The notes: generated by a model from the letters alone, not told the origin. Numbered from the stretch's first letter, positions 11,958-20,625 are shown. The stretch: 64,000 bases of DNA from Nipponacmea schrenckii (GCA_030562195.1 JAUJPP010000007.1:29013769-29077768), one strand, 5' to 3'. Numbers and translations: made by a program.

Positions 11958-13120
11958 TAATTTTAATTTGTTAAATTTTATTTTAACAATGCTGCTATTG
12001 AATGTGTAACGTATTATAATTATTTAGGTATTACATTCTCGTCAAGATTATGTTGGACCCAAATTAATTTCGGATCTTGCTACGAAGGCAAAGAAAGCCC
12101 TGATACCAATTCTATGTTTAATACGTAGGATAACACGCCCCACTTTGGAATTGAGTTTTAAAATGTTTGATTGTATTGTTTAAACCAATATTATTATACG
12201 GCTATGCTATTTGGGGGATTTGAGAGACGTGCAGAAATTGAAGCTGTACATAATCAATATTACAAATTTATACTTCAAATCCATAAATCGAGTACAACAG
12301 TGGGGGGCATTTAGCTGAATGCGGTCGCCATGAAATTGCTGTTGATTATATGATTTCTTGTATAAAATATTGGATAAAATTAATACGCATGCCACCGAGT
12401 AGCTTCCCATTTCAAGTGTATAAAATGTTGATGAAATTAGATTCTGTTGGCAAAATAACATGGGCAACAAAAGTAAGAACTCTTCTCACTACCATCGGTT
12501 TTGGTTATGTTTGGAATTATCAAAATGTTGGCCAAGCTCGGAATTTCATCAACAGTTTAAAACGTAGACTTGTAGATATTAATATTCAGGATTTATCAAG
12601 TGTTATCAATAATAGTAATAGTCTTAACATTTATTGTTCATTTAAAGTAAACATTGTTAAAGAGAAGTATTTATCATGCAATGTAAGTGATCATTTAAAA
12701 CGCAACTTTGCTAAACTCAGATTAAATTTATTTCCCTTAGCCGCAAATTTATGTTAACGAAATATTGTAAATAATCCTTCATGTCCTCTTTGTAAATATC
12801 ATACTGAAGATATATGTCATTTTATGTTAGATTGTATATTTTATCAGGATATTAGAAACAGATTTATATTACCTAAATTTTGTCAGTCCTCTTCAGATAT
12901 TGGTATCAAATTAATCTGTTTAAAACATGGAAGAGACACATTTGAAAAATATTTCAATTTATATAGATAAAGCTTGTTCCTTAAGAAACAGTTTATTACA
13001 CATATGATCGAAATGTGATGTAAATAATATGTTATTATATTAATTTATTTGTTTAATATGCTCTGTAACTATAGACCACAGGCCTGTTTTACTGAATAAA
13101 TGAATCATTATCATTATCAT
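11958..13120 (+). pseudogene. LINE 3' fragment, uninterrupted copy (empty site for the Polinton)
   Basis: The sequence encodes the region just after a LINE reverse transcriptase: 'YYNYLGITFSS', a long thumb region and, near 12778-12830, a C-x2-C-x8-H-x4-C motif (CPLCKYHTEDICHFMLDC). It ends in a CATTATCATTATCAT tail at 13120. Several single-base insertions relative to the copy at 15356 (for example near 12180, 12215 and 12305) break the frame. Bases 12598-12602 (AAGTG) are the single-copy version of the target site duplicated by the Polinton in the other copy. Confidence 0.8.
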
Positions 13121-13324
13121 AACAACTACATAGCGCTATCTTATTTGATCTACAGTGGTCCCAATTATCAATGCACCGACACAAACCAACATATCGTCCA
13201 AGCTAATATGTAGTTTGGAATATTTATCCGAAGTTATTGAACATTATAAAACAATATTTAGTTATATATAGCACTTTAATCATATTCATTTGATAAATAA
13301 TAAACATACAATGGAAGCAGACAA

Positions 13325-14400
13325 CTAGGACTCATGAATCTTCTTGTGACGCTTAAGATTTCCAGATTGGCTAAATGATTTATTGCAAACATCACATCTG
13401 TAGGGTTTTTCTTTGGTATGCGTTCGGAGATGTTTTATATAGGTAGAGTTATCTGAAAAACGTCTCGAGCAAACATTACAGGCATAAGGCTTTTCACCAG
13501 TATGGGTTCTCATATGAATCTTCCACGAGGTTTTCAAATGAAATGTCTTTCGACAATATTCACACTGAAGTCGGCTATCAGATATATTGGATGTGTGTTT
13601 TATTGCTGAGTCCTCAGTGACTTCGGTTTGATGATCGGTAACTATGAATAAATCAATCGCTCCATGAGTAGAATTGAAAGGAACTTCTTCATTGAGGTTT
13701 GGTCCTGTGGTCTCAGTTGTTTCTGGTTGTTGACTGCTGATCATCAATGAATTGTTAAAGGATTGGTCTTTCATTTCTATCGATGGTGAAGGCGGAAGGT
13801 CTTCAAGGTATAAAAGGAACTCTTCTGTGATGTTACTGAAGATATCTAAATTGTCTGATTCGACTAAAATGTCTTCTAAATTATAAGAAACGGTTGATGA
13901 AGGCATAAATGCATCATAATAATCTTCTGACATGGTAGAGGGCCTTTCCAGATCGGACGATGGGGATAACAAATCGTCTCGACTCAGCGCCTCTTCTTCT
14001 AACAGACTATCAGCTAAAGATGGTGTAAAGGTAGCGGTTGGTAGAAAGAGATCCGTTGGAGTAGACGTCTTGTAATACATACAGGATGATGTTGCTGGGA
14101 AGCATGGCTCGATTGGCGACGGAGGTACACACGTCTTCTTTGATGATATGTCTCGACTTCGCGTACATCTGAAATAGATTTGATAAATTACAATATTTCT
14201 AAACAAAGGAAATGATTAAATGACCGACAGAGATCGTCTGATCATGCGATATACAGGTAGTTTTGTTTAGTCTTTAATCTACGAACAAGAACAAGTATTG
14301 GTACTTACGATTTTGAATGTTGACGAGAATAAGGATCATATCTACATGAGGGCAGGGCTAGTCCTGCAGGACATTTACTTTTATATTTATTATATTCCAT
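13325..14400 (-). CDS. Three-finger C2H2 zinc-finger protein, copy D (intact)
   Basis: Exon 1 is 14309-14400 and exon 2 is 13325-14168. The lengths are 92 and 844 bases, in phase, giving 311 residues. Exon 2 is almost identical to copy C, with one visible replacement (a proline near SPIEPCF). Exon 1 has a three-base change ('cctgcagg' for 'ctttcagg') that alters two residues. All eight cysteine and histidine pairs of the three fingers are present. Its 3' flank is the truncated 70-codon ORF segment (13121-13213) left by the LINE insertion. Confidence 0.85.
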
Positions 14401-14916
14401 TGTTGTGAAATCTTAAAAATAATGTTCTCGTTTGTTCTCTGTGTGTAAATGCTGAATAGTAATGCCGTTTCGAATAATTTGCAGATATTTATAATGCTTT
14501 TGATTGAATCATGTCAGATATGATTTTCAATCAAATGTCAATCATCATCATCATTCACTATTGAAATGTAATCAGTGATAATGATTTAATCAACTGCCAT
14601 GTCAATCATTGACAACTAGAGATCACTAATTGGTAAGTAAATTTCTCTTCATTAACTGAAGATTAATCAGTCAGTATAAGGTAACTGACGAGTCATCAGT
14701 GCTAATGATTAATCAGTCTGTACCAGGTAATTGAAGAGTAATCATTCAGTTATCAGTCAACTACTAATCATTGGTTATTCAATCGGAAGTAAATTCAATT
14801 CAATCACTTCAGTTTTATGCAGTATTTTGAATTTCATATTCAAAACGAAGAACAGAGAATGTTGTAATATTTATTTCTTAATATTACATTTGTATTATCA
14901 GCAACAGTCAGTCTAT

Positions 14917-15129
14917 TTATGGAGCTACGGTATAATACGGTTTAGCTGAAACAAAATTGTTATATGTGGTGTCGGTCATCAGACTGTAAATTGGTTGAGC
15001 TAGTGACTGATCACAATTACTTGATGGTGTACCAATAATACCAACTGTTACGTATTCCCGTGTTTCCATTTCTTCACAGACCACTGCTCCTCCATCACCT
15101 CCCTTTAATTTATCAAAACACGTGTTATT
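14917..15129 (-). pseudogene. Orphan protease-homologue last exon, copy D
   Basis: This is a 213-base copy of the terminal exon with the acceptor side kept. It is followed by intron-10-derived sequence (15130-15355) in the same order as the complete gene. It carries the GDDGG substitution. The rest of the gene is absent. Confidence 0.8.
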
Positions 15130-15355
15130 CTACACTAATTTAGGCATAGATTAGAATTTTCAAAATCTAAGTAAGTTTAAATTAACCGGAGGACAATAAC
15201 TAGAAATAAGTGTTCATCGTCCGATTTTGATCCTGTATAAGATCTGATCCAATACATTGACCACACAATCTATCAACTAAGACTACTAGTATTTAAATTC
15301 TTGCTCCTAGATTGTTCACAAACAGATTTTGACATGCTTCTATTAGGTTGAGACC

Positions 15356-15995
15356 TAATTTTAATTTGTTAAATTTTATTTTAACAATGCTGCTATTGAA
15401 TGTGTAACGTATTATAATTATTTAGGTATTACATTCTCGTCAAGATTATGTTGGACCAAATCAATTTCGGATCTTGCTACGAAGGCAAAGAAAGCCCTGA
15501 TACCAATTCTATGTTTAATACGTAGGATAACACGCCCCACTTTGGAATTGAGTTTTAAAATGTTTGATTGTATTGTTAAACCAATATTATTATACGGCTA
15601 TGCTATTTGGGGATTTGAGAGACGTGCAGAAATTGAAGCTGTACATAATCAATATTACAAATTTATACTTCAAATCCATAAATCGAGTACAACAGTGGGG
15701 GCATTAGCTGAATGCGGTCGCCATGAAATTGCTGTTGATTATATGATTTCTTGTATAAAATATTGGATAAAATTAATACGCATTCCACCGAGTAGCTTCC
15801 CATTTCAAGTGTATAAAATGTTGATGAAATTAGATTCTGTTGGCAAAATAACATGGGCAACAAAAGTAAGAACTCTTCTCACTACCATCGGTTTTGGTTA
15901 TGTTTGGAATTATCAAAATGTTGGCCAAGCTCGGAATTTCATCAACAGTTTAAAACGTAGACTTGTAGATATTAATATTCAGGATTTATCAAGTG
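15356..15995 (+). pseudogene. LINE 3' fragment, left part, interrupted by the Polinton
   Basis: This is the same LINE segment as at 11958 but with fewer indels: bases 15542-15995 are open through 'NIQDLSS'. The frame stops where the Polinton terminus begins at 15996. The remainder of the LINE resumes at 19437 in the expected register. Confidence 0.85.
15991..15995. repeat. Left target-site duplication (AAGTG) of the Polinton element
   Basis: AAGTG stands immediately left of the terminal AGTAGTAAGC and again immediately right of the other terminus at 19432-19436. The uninterrupted LINE copy has it once, at 12598-12602. Polintons usually make 6-bp duplications. Here the sixth base differs (C on the left, T on the right), so the visible duplication is 5 bp. 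Confidence 0.85.
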
Positions 15996-16252
15996 AGTAG
16001 TAAGCGGGTTACTACAGGTACAGGAGTTGATTGGTCGAGAGGTATCACGTGATGTCACGATCTAAAAATAGACTGGGGAAAACCTTAATACGTAGTTGTA
16101 ACGTATCATGACATCAGATCTAAAAATAGATGGGGAAAACCCCAATAGTTTTAAAAATAGAACTGACGGGAAATTTTAAAAATAGACGTAACGATTAAAA
16201 CGTCCTGAAAACGTAGGTGTAACGTAGAGAAAGAAAAAAAAAAGAGAGAGAT

Positions 16253-16310
<58 letters not shown>
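15996..16310. repeat. Left terminal inverted repeat of the Polinton, with (GA)n
   Basis: The first ~230 bases are the exact reverse complement of 19431 back to about 19200, and homology continues loosely through an (AG)n run (16257-16309) opposite a (CT)n run at 19148-19190. The decamer TAAAAATAGA or its 9-base core occurs four times (16063, 16121, 16152, 16177), which looks like iterated protein-binding sites. An E-box CACGTG is at 16046-16051. Confidence 0.9.
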
Positions 16311-16311
<1 letters not shown>

Positions 16312-16407
16312 AAGAGAGGCAGGCGACGGTTTGTTTATTCACCCGTGAAATAGGTCGCGTGCCATTTGGTTTAAATGCATTTAAGTTAAAACAACTAGCC
16401 CGACATG

Positions 16408-16416
16408 TATATAAAG
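16408..16416 (+). promoter_or_regulatory. TATA box of the first Polinton gene
   Basis: TATATAAAG stands 30 bases before the ATG at 16446. It is followed by GCAGCGAGC, a motif seen again downstream of GATAAATA at 16856 in the next gene's leader. The short spacing implies a very short leader, as in compact viral-type genes. Confidence 0.5.
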
Positions 16417-16445
16417 AAGCAGCGAGCAAAAGTGTTTTAGACAAT

Positions 16446-16727
16446 ATGGAGAAAAGAGACCTTGAATTGTTAAGAGACGTTTTATCAGCTAGCCGTCAAT
16501 CAGAGATGTTTTGGAAGAACAAATATCCCTTTTTGACGCCAGTGGTATGGTACGATAAAGACAGTGTGATTTACCATTTTATTGAATACTTAGTAAAGCG
16601 ATACAACCCTAAAACCATGCAAAAAGCCTTTGAAGATTCTTATTCAAATGTAAGGGGATTCCACATTTCCTTTACAGCCCTTGTGCAGCAAGCCAAAACC
16701 ATAAAGTCCGAAAACTTTACAATATAA
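16446..16727 (+). CDS. Small Polinton protein of unknown function (93 aa)
   Basis: The frame opens upstream at 16359 without an ATG. The first ATG (16446) is placed 30 bases after a TATA box, so I take it as the start. The product is rich in charged and aromatic residues (for example FWKNKYPFLTPVVWY) and probably helical, with no cysteine pattern, signal or membrane segment. It sits beside the left terminus and ahead of the polymerase-like gene, in the same direction. I do not recognise it. It could be a DNA-binding accessory or a minor virion protein, but nothing in the sequence decides this. Confidence 0.55.
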   Translation: MEKRDLELLRDVLSASRQSEMFWKNKYPFLTPVVWYDKDSVIYHFIEYLVKRYNPKTMQKAFEDSYSNVRGFHISFTALVQQAKTIKSENFTI

Positions 16728-16833
16728 AATGTGTCAGGTAGCAGACGACAATAACTAAACAGGTGTCATATATACAACTATTAATAGGTCGCGTGAAATC
16801 AGTCAACTTAAAACATGTTCAATCATGTTTAAT

Positions 16834-16862
16834 CACGTGATTCGTTACAGCACGGATAAATA
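16834..16862 (+). promoter_or_regulatory. E-box and TATA-like site of the polymerase-like gene
   Basis: CACGTG (16834-16839) is followed 17 bases later by GATAAATA (16856-16862), then GCAGCGAGC, then the ATG at 16927. The same order (E-box, TATA, GCAGCGAGC) is seen at the left terminus for the first gene. Confidence 0.45.
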
Positions 16863-16926
16863 GACAAGAGCAGCGAGCTATAATTCATTCTGCACGATCC
16901 TGTCCGAAGAGTCGAAACGAAGAATA

Positions 16927-17310
16927 ATGGCCCAACTCTACTCATTAACGATTGGAAGAAGATCCCGCAGCCGACTTTTCAGAACGGAAAATGTTTACGT
17001 GACCGTAGATTTCCATCACGACTGGTCGAGAATTTCACCACAAGATGTACCGAGACAACTGTTTTTCACCTTCAAGAAGATAATTAAAGAAATTGCCGAC
17101 CGGGTAGAAAGCAGTCCGACAGATTACCTGCGTTTTGCAGTACATCACCCAGGATTGAAAACACCGGCCTTTATTCCTTTTAAACAATACAAAGATGTTT
17201 CAGCGCTTCAACTGTTGAATAAAGTCGCCACCATTCTTCAATCCAACGAGGAATTTCGCCTCGACGAAAGAATGAGTTTAGAGGTATGCCATGTATCCCC
17301 CCCAAATGGC
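16927..17310 (+). pseudogene. Polinton DNA polymerase B, N-terminal fragment (probable)
   Basis: An ATG-initiated frame of about 128 Polinton-derived residues ends where the foreign patch starts (17311). The frame then runs 7 codons into the patch and stops at 17331. The segments 'LQSNEEFRLDERMSLEV' and HVSPPNGD resemble the N-terminal region that precedes the catalytic domains in animal Polinton family-B polymerases, from memory of the family. The exonuclease and polymerase motifs are absent, so the protein could not be active. The N-terminus is basic (RRSRSR). Identification by resemblance only. Confidence 0.5.
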
Positions 17311-17765
17311 GACATGCTTCTATTAGGTTGAGACCTAATTTTAATTTGTTAAATTTTATTTTAACAATGCTGCTATTGAATGTGTAACGTATTATAATTA
17401 TTTAGGTATTACATTCTCGTCAAGATTATGTTGGACCAAATCAATTTCGGATCTTGCTACGAAGGCAAAGAAAGCCCTGATACCAATTCTATGTTTAATA
17501 CGTAGGATAACACGCCCCACTTTGGAATTGAGTTTTAAAATGTTTGATTGTATTGTTAAACCAATATTATTATACGGCTATGCTATTTGGGGATTTGAGA
17601 GACGTGCAGAAATTGAAGCTGTACATAATCAATATTACAAATTTATACTTCAAATCCATAAATCGAGTACAACAGTGGGGGCATTAGCTGAATGCGGTCG
17701 CCATGAAATTGCTGTTGATTATATGATTTCTTGACTGAAAAGTAAACATTGTTAAAGAGAAGTAT
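17311..17765 (+). repeat. Foreign patch in the Polinton: protease-intron plus LINE fragment
   Basis: Bases 17311-17733 copy 15331-15753 exactly or nearly so, covering the end of the intron-10-derived sequence and the start of the LINE fragment. After a short filler (ACTG) they jump to the LINE sequence equivalent to 12643-12669. It joins a truncated polymerase on the left to a protease lacking its start codon on the right. It is either a template-switch product or an assembly error. Confidence 0.8.
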
Positions 17766-18239
17766 CAACATATACCCTCGTCCGTGTTTGGTGGAGTCTT
17801 GGCGAGTAACCATCTGGGATATGTTCGACCTCGTCAATACCCGACAGCTTACGTCGTCAACACAGACGATGACCGAAAACCCGGTAAACATTGGACTGTC
17901 TTTGTGTGTGAACGTCCGGGACTGTTGTCCTTTTTCGACTCGTACGGTTGTCCTCCCGAAGTCTATGGTACTCATTTTCAACGTTTTGTCGAAGATCAAA
18001 GAGTGGTTCACCAACCCAGATGGCTTCAAGGCATCAACAGTTTCGTTTGTGGTCATTACTGCCTGTATTACCTTTGTCATCGATTTCACGTCCCCACGTC
18101 CAATGCTATGGTTGCTTTTGGTTCGGTGTATCGGGAAAACGACCGGTTGGTCCTTTTGTGGACACGGGATCATTTTCCTCGTTTACCGCCAGACAACGAC
18201 CCTGGGGCGCAAAGATGTTGCTGTTTTTCCTCTTTTTGA
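17766..18239 (+). pseudogene. Adenain-type cysteine protease of the Polinton (start lost)
   Basis: The frame reads FGGVLASNHL and then GKHWTVFV, FFDSYG and QGINSFVCGHYC. These are the His, Asp, Gln and Cys of the adenovirus-type (C5) protease. Counting from the GTG at 17784, they are H36, D52, Q82 and C89, and the seven-residue Gln-Cys spacing matches adenain. The family matures virion proteins, and its presence in Polintons is part of the evidence that they can form particles. No ATG is available: the frame continues upstream into patch sequence, so the first few codons and the promoter are missing. The catalytic domain looks whole. AATAAA follows at 18333. Confidence 0.85.
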
Positions 18240-18353
18240 TTCATGCATGCTTACTATGTTATTCAGTGTATTTTTATTGTAGTCCATTATTTTTGTATTT
18301 GCATGCTTAATGTAGTGAATATTCATGTAGCGAAATAAAATGTCTTAAAACGT

Positions 18354-18410
18354 CACGTGGTTTTGTTTTTAACCAATCCCCAGTCAGTTGGAAAAACTTT
18401 TCTATAAAAG
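18354..18410 (+). promoter_or_regulatory. Compact promoter: E-box, CCAAT box, TATA box
   Basis: CACGTG at 18354-18359, CCAAT at 18373-18377 and TATAAAAG at 18403-18410 precede the ATG at 18441 with textbook spacing. It overlaps the 3' end of the protease transcript (AATAAA at 18333), showing tight packing. Confidence 0.65.
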
Positions 18411-18440
18411 TTCCGTTGTAGTTTGTGGTTTTATTCAAAC

Positions 18441-18659
18441 ATGGCAGAAGAACGCATAGTCGTGATTCAAATCGCCGAGGAAAACCAAGACTTGAAGGTT
18501 TTCACTCGCAACGGTAAAATGGTCGTGATTACCCCCGATGATATTTACCTCTTGGAGGAATCTACGAGAAACACGCCACGCAGGAAAGTACCCCCTCCTT
18601 CCGTCTTGGAAGAAATGAGACGTGGAGGGTTTAGAGTCCATCGCCGTTTTGCTTTTTAA
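18441..18659 (+). CDS. Small Polinton protein of unknown function (72 aa)
   Basis: This starts at the first ATG after a good TATA box and ends 25 bases before hairpin 1. The product begins acidic and hydrophobic, like a beta-rich N-terminus (IVVIQIAEENQDLKVF), and ends basic (RRGGFRVHRRFAF). It has no cysteine motif or membrane segment. It is convergent with the zinc-binding ORF at 18766. The small size and charge split recall minor structural or DNA-packaging proteins, but this is a guess. Confidence 0.6.
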   Translation: MAEERIVVIQIAEENQDLKVFTRNGKMVVITPDDIYLLEESTRNTPRRKVPPPSVLEEMRRGGFRVHRRFAF

Positions 18660-18684
18660 GACTCGGCCTCCAAAAAACATCCAA

Positions 18685-18700
18685 GGCCCTTCACAGGGCC
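18685..18700. terminator. Hairpin 1: 6-bp stem, 4-base loop, histone-stem-loop-like
   Basis: GGCCCT-TCAC-AGGGCC is a perfect 16-base stem-loop preceded by CCAA and followed by AATTT. Metazoan histone mRNA 3' stem-loops are also 16 bases with a GGCYCT stem and 4-base loop, though the loop is normally TTTC or TTAT. It lies just downstream of the stop at 18659, as a 3'-end signal would. Confidence 0.6.
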
Positions 18701-18724
18701 AATTTCTCTATTCATTTGTTTTTC

Positions 18725-18744
18725 GGTCTCTCTTTTGAGAGACC
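18725..18744. terminator. Hairpin 2: perfect 8-bp stem, TTTT loop
   Basis: GGTCTCTC-TTTT-GAGAGACC is a perfect 20-base stem-loop, symmetric on both strands. It is the central of three hairpins between convergent genes and could serve transcripts from either side. Confidence 0.6.
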
Positions 18745-18763
18745 TGGCTTTTCTACAAAGCCA
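18745..18763. terminator. Hairpin 3: perfect 7-bp stem, 5-base loop
   Basis: TGGCTTT-TCTAC-AAAGCCA is a perfect stem-loop adjoining hairpin 2 and ending three bases from the minus-strand stop codon (18766-18768), so it is the immediate 3' flank of that gene. Confidence 0.6.
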
Positions 18764-18765
18764 TT

Positions 18766-19026
18766 TCATTGGTCATGCCCCTCGCAAAATTCCGTCCCTT
18801 TAGGAATTTTGGGACATACGTAAAAGTGTTTGACGGCCTTCCAATACGTGTTCTTCATCATTGCGTTGCAATAATAACAAGGAAAATAGTCTTCCTTTAA
18901 ATCTCTATTGACGCAGAAGTGGAAAGGTAAATGGCAAATCTTGCAGCGATCCATGGTATGGTTTGGTTTAGACGTATCTAGCAGTGTACAGAAATGCCTT
19001 CTGCTTTTTATGGCCATTGGCAGCAT
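18766..19026 (-). CDS. Polinton zinc-binding small protein (86 aa)
   Basis: The minus-strand frame starts at ATG 19026; the open frame begins one codon earlier, with GTG. It contains CKICHLPFHFC and, 15 residues on, CYYCN, then H-F-Y-V-C: a cluster of cysteines and histidines that could bind one or two zinc ions. A methionine 26 residues in (MDRCKIC) is an alternative start. The TGA at 18766 is three bases from hairpin 3. The leader has CACGTG at 19091, a TATAAA-like site near 19099-19105 and another CACGTG touching the start. It is convergent with the ORF at 18441. Function unknown; a regulatory or nucleic-acid-binding role is possible. Confidence 0.6.
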   Translation of the reverse strand: MLPMAIKSRRHFCTLLDTSKPNHTMDRCKICHLPFHFCVNRDLKEDYFPCYYCNAMMKNTYWKAVKHFYVCPKIPKGTEFCEGHDQ

Positions 19027-19090
19027 CACGTGATTTCGGGACGTTTCATTCGATTTCTAGAGCAGACGATGGTTTTTGTCGCGTGTTGAT

Positions 19091-19106
19091 CACGTGACAT
19101 TTATAT
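19091..19106 (-). promoter_or_regulatory. E-box and TATA-like site for the zinc-binding ORF
   Basis: On the minus strand AATATAAATG is followed directly by TCACGTG (19096-19091), about 65-75 bases before the ATG. A second CACGTG is at 19027-19032, immediately before the start codon. Confidence 0.45.
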
Positions 19107-19139
19107 TGGGGACGAATACGATATAGCACGCCTGCTCTA

Positions 19140-19431
19140 GCAGACGACCTCTCTCGCTCTCTCTCTCTTTCTGTCTCTCTCTTCTTTTTTTTTCTTTCTC
19201 TACGTTACACCTACGTTTTCAGGACGTTTTAATCGTTACGTCTATTTTTAAAATTTCCCGTCAGTTCTATTTTTAAAACTATTGGGGTTTTCCCCATCTA
19301 TTTTTAGATCTGATGTCATGATACGTTACAACTACGTATTAAGGTTTTCCCCAGTCTATTTTTAGATCGTGACATCACGTGATACCTCTCGACCAATCAA
19401 CTCCTGTACCTGTAGTAACCCGCTTACTACT
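19140..19431. repeat. Right terminal inverted repeat of the Polinton
   Basis: This is the reverse complement of the left terminus, with no mismatch seen over about 230 bases from 19431 inward, then diverging in a CT-rich stretch (19148-19190). It ends in ...CTACT and carries CACGTG at 19376-19381 and the same four TAAAAATAG repeats in inverted order. Confidence 0.9.
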
Positions 19432-19436
19432 AAGTG
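19432..19436. repeat. Right target-site duplication (AAGTG) of the Polinton element
   Basis: This is the second copy of AAGTG, followed by TTATCAATAATAG, which continues the interrupted LINE exactly as in the uninterrupted copy at 12603. Confidence 0.85.
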
Positions 19437-19953
19437 TTATCAATAATAGTAATAGTCTTAACATTTATTGTTCATTTAAAGTAAACATTGTTAAAGAGAA
19501 GTATTTATCATGCAATGTAAGTGATCATTTAAAACGCAACTTTGCTAAACTCAGATTGAATTTATTTCCCTTAGCCGCAAATTTATGTTAACGAAATATT
19601 GTAAATAATCCTTCATGTCCTCTTTGTAAATATCATACTGAAGATATATGTCATTTTATGTTAGATTGTATATTTTATCAGGATATTAGAAACAGATTTA
19701 TATTACCTAAATTTTGTCAGTCCTCTTCAGATATTGGTATCAAATTAATCTGTTTAAACATGGAAGAGACACATTTGAAAAATATTTCAATTTATATAGA
19801 TAAAGCTTGTTCCTTAAGAAACAGTTTATTACACATATGATCGAAATGTGATGTAAATAATATGTTATTATATTAATTTATTTGTTTAATATGCTCTGTA
19901 ACTATAGACCACAGGCCTGTTTTACTGAATAAATGAATCATTATCATTATCAT
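19437..19953 (+). pseudogene. LINE 3' fragment, right part, after the Polinton
   Basis: This continues the LINE of 15356-15995. It contains the zinc-like motif region (near 19617-19670) and the 3' tail CATTATCATTATCAT ending at 19953. The 3' junction cuts the 70-codon ORF at 'aacaactac', the same junction as at 13120, so the two LINE copies come from one insertion that was later duplicated. Confidence 0.8.
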
Positions 19954-20125
19954 AACAACTACATAGCGCTATCTTATTTGATCTACAGTGGTCCCAATTA
20001 TCAATGCACCGACACAAACCAACATATCGTCCAAGCTAATATGTAGTTTGGAATATTTATCCGAAGTTATTGAACATTATAAAACAATATTTAGTTATAT
20101 ATAGCACTTTAATCATATTCATTTG

Positions 20126-20625
20126 NNNNNNNNNNNNNNNNNNNNNNNNNNNNNNNNNNNNNNNNNNNNNNNNNNNNNNNNNNNNNNNNNNNNNNNNNNN
20201 NNNNNNNNNNNNNNNNNNNNNNNNNNNNNNNNNNNNNNNNNNNNNNNNNNNNNNNNNNNNNNNNNNNNNNNNNNNNNNNNNNNNNNNNNNNNNNNNNNNN
20301 NNNNNNNNNNNNNNNNNNNNNNNNNNNNNNNNNNNNNNNNNNNNNNNNNNNNNNNNNNNNNNNNNNNNNNNNNNNNNNNNNNNNNNNNNNNNNNNNNNNN
20401 NNNNNNNNNNNNNNNNNNNNNNNNNNNNNNNNNNNNNNNNNNNNNNNNNNNNNNNNNNNNNNNNNNNNNNNNNNNNNNNNNNNNNNNNNNNNNNNNNNNN
20501 NNNNNNNNNNNNNNNNNNNNNNNNNNNNNNNNNNNNNNNNNNNNNNNNNNNNNNNNNNNNNNNNNNNNNNNNNNNNNNNNNNNNNNNNNNNNNNNNNNNN
20601 NNNNNNNNNNNNNNNNNNNNNNNNN
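20126..20625. other. Assembly gap (500 N)
   Basis: Exactly 500 N, which usually denotes a gap of unknown true size. It lies where the fingers of zinc-finger copy E and one unit boundary would be expected, so the repeat count in the array is uncertain. Confidence 0.95.

Larger units (their letters stand above)
15996..19431. mobile_element. Polinton/Maverick-derived element, 3.4 kb, internally deleted
   Basis: The element is bounded by AG...CT termini with long inverted repeats and a 5-bp target duplication. It encodes an adenain-type protease, a probable DNA polymerase B N-terminus and three small ORFs. Full Polintons are about 15-20 kb and also encode a retroviral-type integrase, packaging ATPase and capsid proteins. 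None of these is visible here, so this is an internal-deletion derivative unable to move alone. The perfect identity of the two termini points to recent insertion. Its base composition is visibly more GC-rich than the flanks. The centre (17311-17765) is a patch of neighbouring repeat sequence. Confidence 0.85.

Noticed and set aside
15991..15996. Canonical 6-bp Polinton target duplication
   Set aside because: The sixth base differs on the two sides (C against T) and the uninterrupted copy fits a 5-bp duplication, so 6 bp is not supported here.
16257..16309. CRISPR-like or regulatory meaning of the (GA)n run
   Set aside because: It is a plain microsatellite paired with (CT)n at the other terminus; no spacers or unit structure.
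16151..16444. Minus-strand frame with a long Ser-Leu run
   Set aside because: It is a translation of the (AG)n microsatellite in the Polinton terminus.
17643..18310. Alternative frames overlapping the protease (17749-18282, 17948-18310 and minus-strand 17643-18173)
   Set aside because: The frame with the conserved His, Asp, Gln and Cys of the adenain family is the coding one; the others show no motif.
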